From Pseudomonadota bacterium (GTDB taxonomy: Bacteria; Pseudomonadota; Gammaproteobacteria; Burkholderiales; Gallionellaceae), in NCBI GenBank assembly GCA_021783855.1, contig JAJXTL010000028.1, positions 2,304 through 25,963 of the forward strand: 23,660 bases of DNA, in the 5' to 3' direction. Each line of letters begins with the position of its first letter. Positions within the stretch are counted from its first letter, which is position 1. The position numbers were made by a program, and so were the translations under genes. Below the pieces are notes generated by a model that saw only the letters and a list, made by a program, of their open reading frames with translations, was not told the origin of the DNA and made no database searches. This document shows positions 22,576 to 23,660 of the stretch, one piece after another.

Positions 22576-23660
22576 GAGCCTGCCTAGCGGGTGGTGAGAG
22601 GATGGTGGGCAGCGGATGCTCCAGCATATCCGGATAGTCCAGGCTGAAATGCAGGCCGCGACTCTCGTTGCGGGACAAGGCGCTCTGTACGATCAGGTCG
22701 GCATTGGTCACCAGGTTGCGCAGCTCAAGCAAGTCGGAACTGATGCGGAAGTTGGCATAGTATTCGTCGATTTCCTTTTTCAGCAACTCCACGCGATGCT
22801 GAGCGCGCTGCAGGCGTTTATTGGTGCGCACGATACCCACGTAATCCCACATGAAGTGACGCAGTTCCGCCCAGTTGTGGGCGATGACGATGTGCTCGTC
22901 GGCATCGGTTACCTGACTGTCGTCCCAGGCGGGGAGGGAAACGGGATTTTCGCGCGGCTGGCTTAAAATATGCGTTGCTGCGGCATCGGCAAATACCAGG
23001 CATTCGAGCAGGGAGTTGCTGGCCAGGCGGTTTGCACCGTGCAGCCCGCTGTAAGCAGTCTCCCCTGCCGCGTAGAGATTTTTAACGTCGGTACGTGCCT
23101 TTAAATCAGCCACCACGCCGCCGCAGGTGTAGTGTGCCGCAGGAACGACGGGTATCGGCTCGCGGCTGATATTGATGCCCAGCGACAGGCAGCGGGCAAA
23201 AATATTCGGGAAATGTTCTTGCAGAAATTCCACAGACTGATGCGAAATGTCCAGATAGACGCAGTCCAGTCCGCCTTTTTTCATTTCGTAGTCTATGGCT
23301 CTTGCCACGATGTCGCGGGGCGCCAGTTCTGCGCGCTCATCGTGGGCAGGCATAAAGCGAGTACCGTCCGGCAATTTCAGTATGCCGCCTTCGCCGCGCA
23401 CCGCCTCGCTGATCAGAAATGACTTGGCGTGGGGGTGGTACAAACAGGTGGGGTGAAACTGGATGAATTCCATGTTGGCGATACGGCAGCCGGCGCGCCA
23501 CGCCATTGCGATGCCGTCGCCTGTCGAAGTGTCTGGATTGGTGGTGTACAGATATACCTTGCCGCTGCCGCCGGTGGCTAAAATGGTGTGTTGTGCGGCG
23601 ATGGTGACGACTTTATCTGTTTTTGTGTCAAGCGCGTAGGCGCCATAGCAACGGTTGTCC
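22547..23660 (-). CDS. nadB: L-aspartate oxidase (5' part outside the window)
   Basis: NadB oxidises L-aspartate to iminoaspartate, the first step of quinolinate and NAD synthesis. The visible 370 residues are the middle and C-terminal parts; the frame continues without interruption to the window edge, and the ATG at 23506 is internal. Motifs: A-T-G-G-S-G-K-V-Y and [18 protein letters not shown], E-F-x-[20 protein letters not shown]-x-C-G-G-V, and [15 protein letters not shown], all typical of the FAD-dependent NadB/SdhA family. [11 protein letters not shown] distinguishes it from succinate dehydrogenase. The C-terminal tail overlaps the 84-residue protein gene on the opposite strand. Confidence 0.95.
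   Translation of the reverse strand, partial: DNRCYGAYALDTKTDKVVTIAAQHTILATGGSGKVYLYTTNPDTSTGDGIAMAWRAGCRIANMEFIQFHPTCLYHPHAKSFLISEAVRGEGGILKLPDGTRFMPAHDERAELAPRDIVARAIDYEMKKGGLDCVYLDISHQSVEFLQEHFPNIFARCLSLGINISREPIPVVPAAHYTCGGVVADLKARTDVKNLYAAGETAYSGLHGANRLASNSLLECLVFADAAATHILSQPRENPVSLPAWDDSQVTDADEHIVIAHNWAELRHFMWDYVGIVRTNKRLQRAQHRVELLKKEIDEYYANFRISSDLLELRNLVTNADLIVQSALSRNESRGLHFSLDYPDMLEHPLPTILSPPARQAPREAPDLHP

Overview
The window reads as the chromosome of a Betaproteobacterium. The likeliest group is Gallionellaceae/Nitrosomonadales, inferred from the gene orders smpB/ratA/rnfH and PHP-yciO-S2P-trpS-scpA-scpB and from the general protein character; this was not tested by search. It is mostly housekeeping and signalling DNA with no tRNA or rRNA, no prophage and no CRISPR array, but it carries several small repeat elements, some of them inside core genes.

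Layout. Positions 1-1258 hold a small exported Cys/His protein and msrA on the minus strand, then a short leftover copy of the smpB 3' end. smpB (minus) is divergent from a plus-strand series: ratA, rnfH, a PHP-domain phosphoesterase, a YciO-type protein, a site-2 protease, trpS, scpA and scpB, several joined by ATGA overlaps. From 7.6 to 14.4 kb there is a signalling block: a TonB-dependent receptor, an ABC-type periplasmic binding protein without transporter genes, a membrane diguanylate cyclase, and a PAS-PAS-GGDEF-EAL protein. They plausibly form a relay from outer-membrane ligand capture to cyclic-di-GMP. On the minus strand follow the AmmeMemoRadiSam operon (amrB-amrA-amrS, transcribed right to left) and a four-gene operon of a J-domain protein plus three proteins I do not recognise. 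On the plus strand come an old-yellow-enzyme family oxidoreductase, transaldolase and an 84-residue membrane protein. nadB, cut by the window end, is on the minus strand and overlaps the membrane protein gene tail to tail.

Most notable is a dispersed repeat of 72 bp core length, present three times. Two copies lie in frame inside scpA and amrB, read on the same strand and in the same frame of the repeat (conserved peptide N-E-[RS]-L-R-E-F). The amrB copy carries a further 75-bp frame-preserving insertion with its own palindromes. The third copy is intergenic, after the TonB receptor gene. A second, unrelated palindromic repeat is translated in the N-terminus of scpB. This resembles in principle the coding palindromic elements known from Rickettsia. 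Other points are a 121-bp MITE-like element flanked by CTAG that carries a promoter-like sequence aimed at the 84-residue protein gene, a 13+13 bp inverted repeat in front of the binding-protein gene, and the smpB tail remnant, which differs from the intact gene almost only at synonymous sites.
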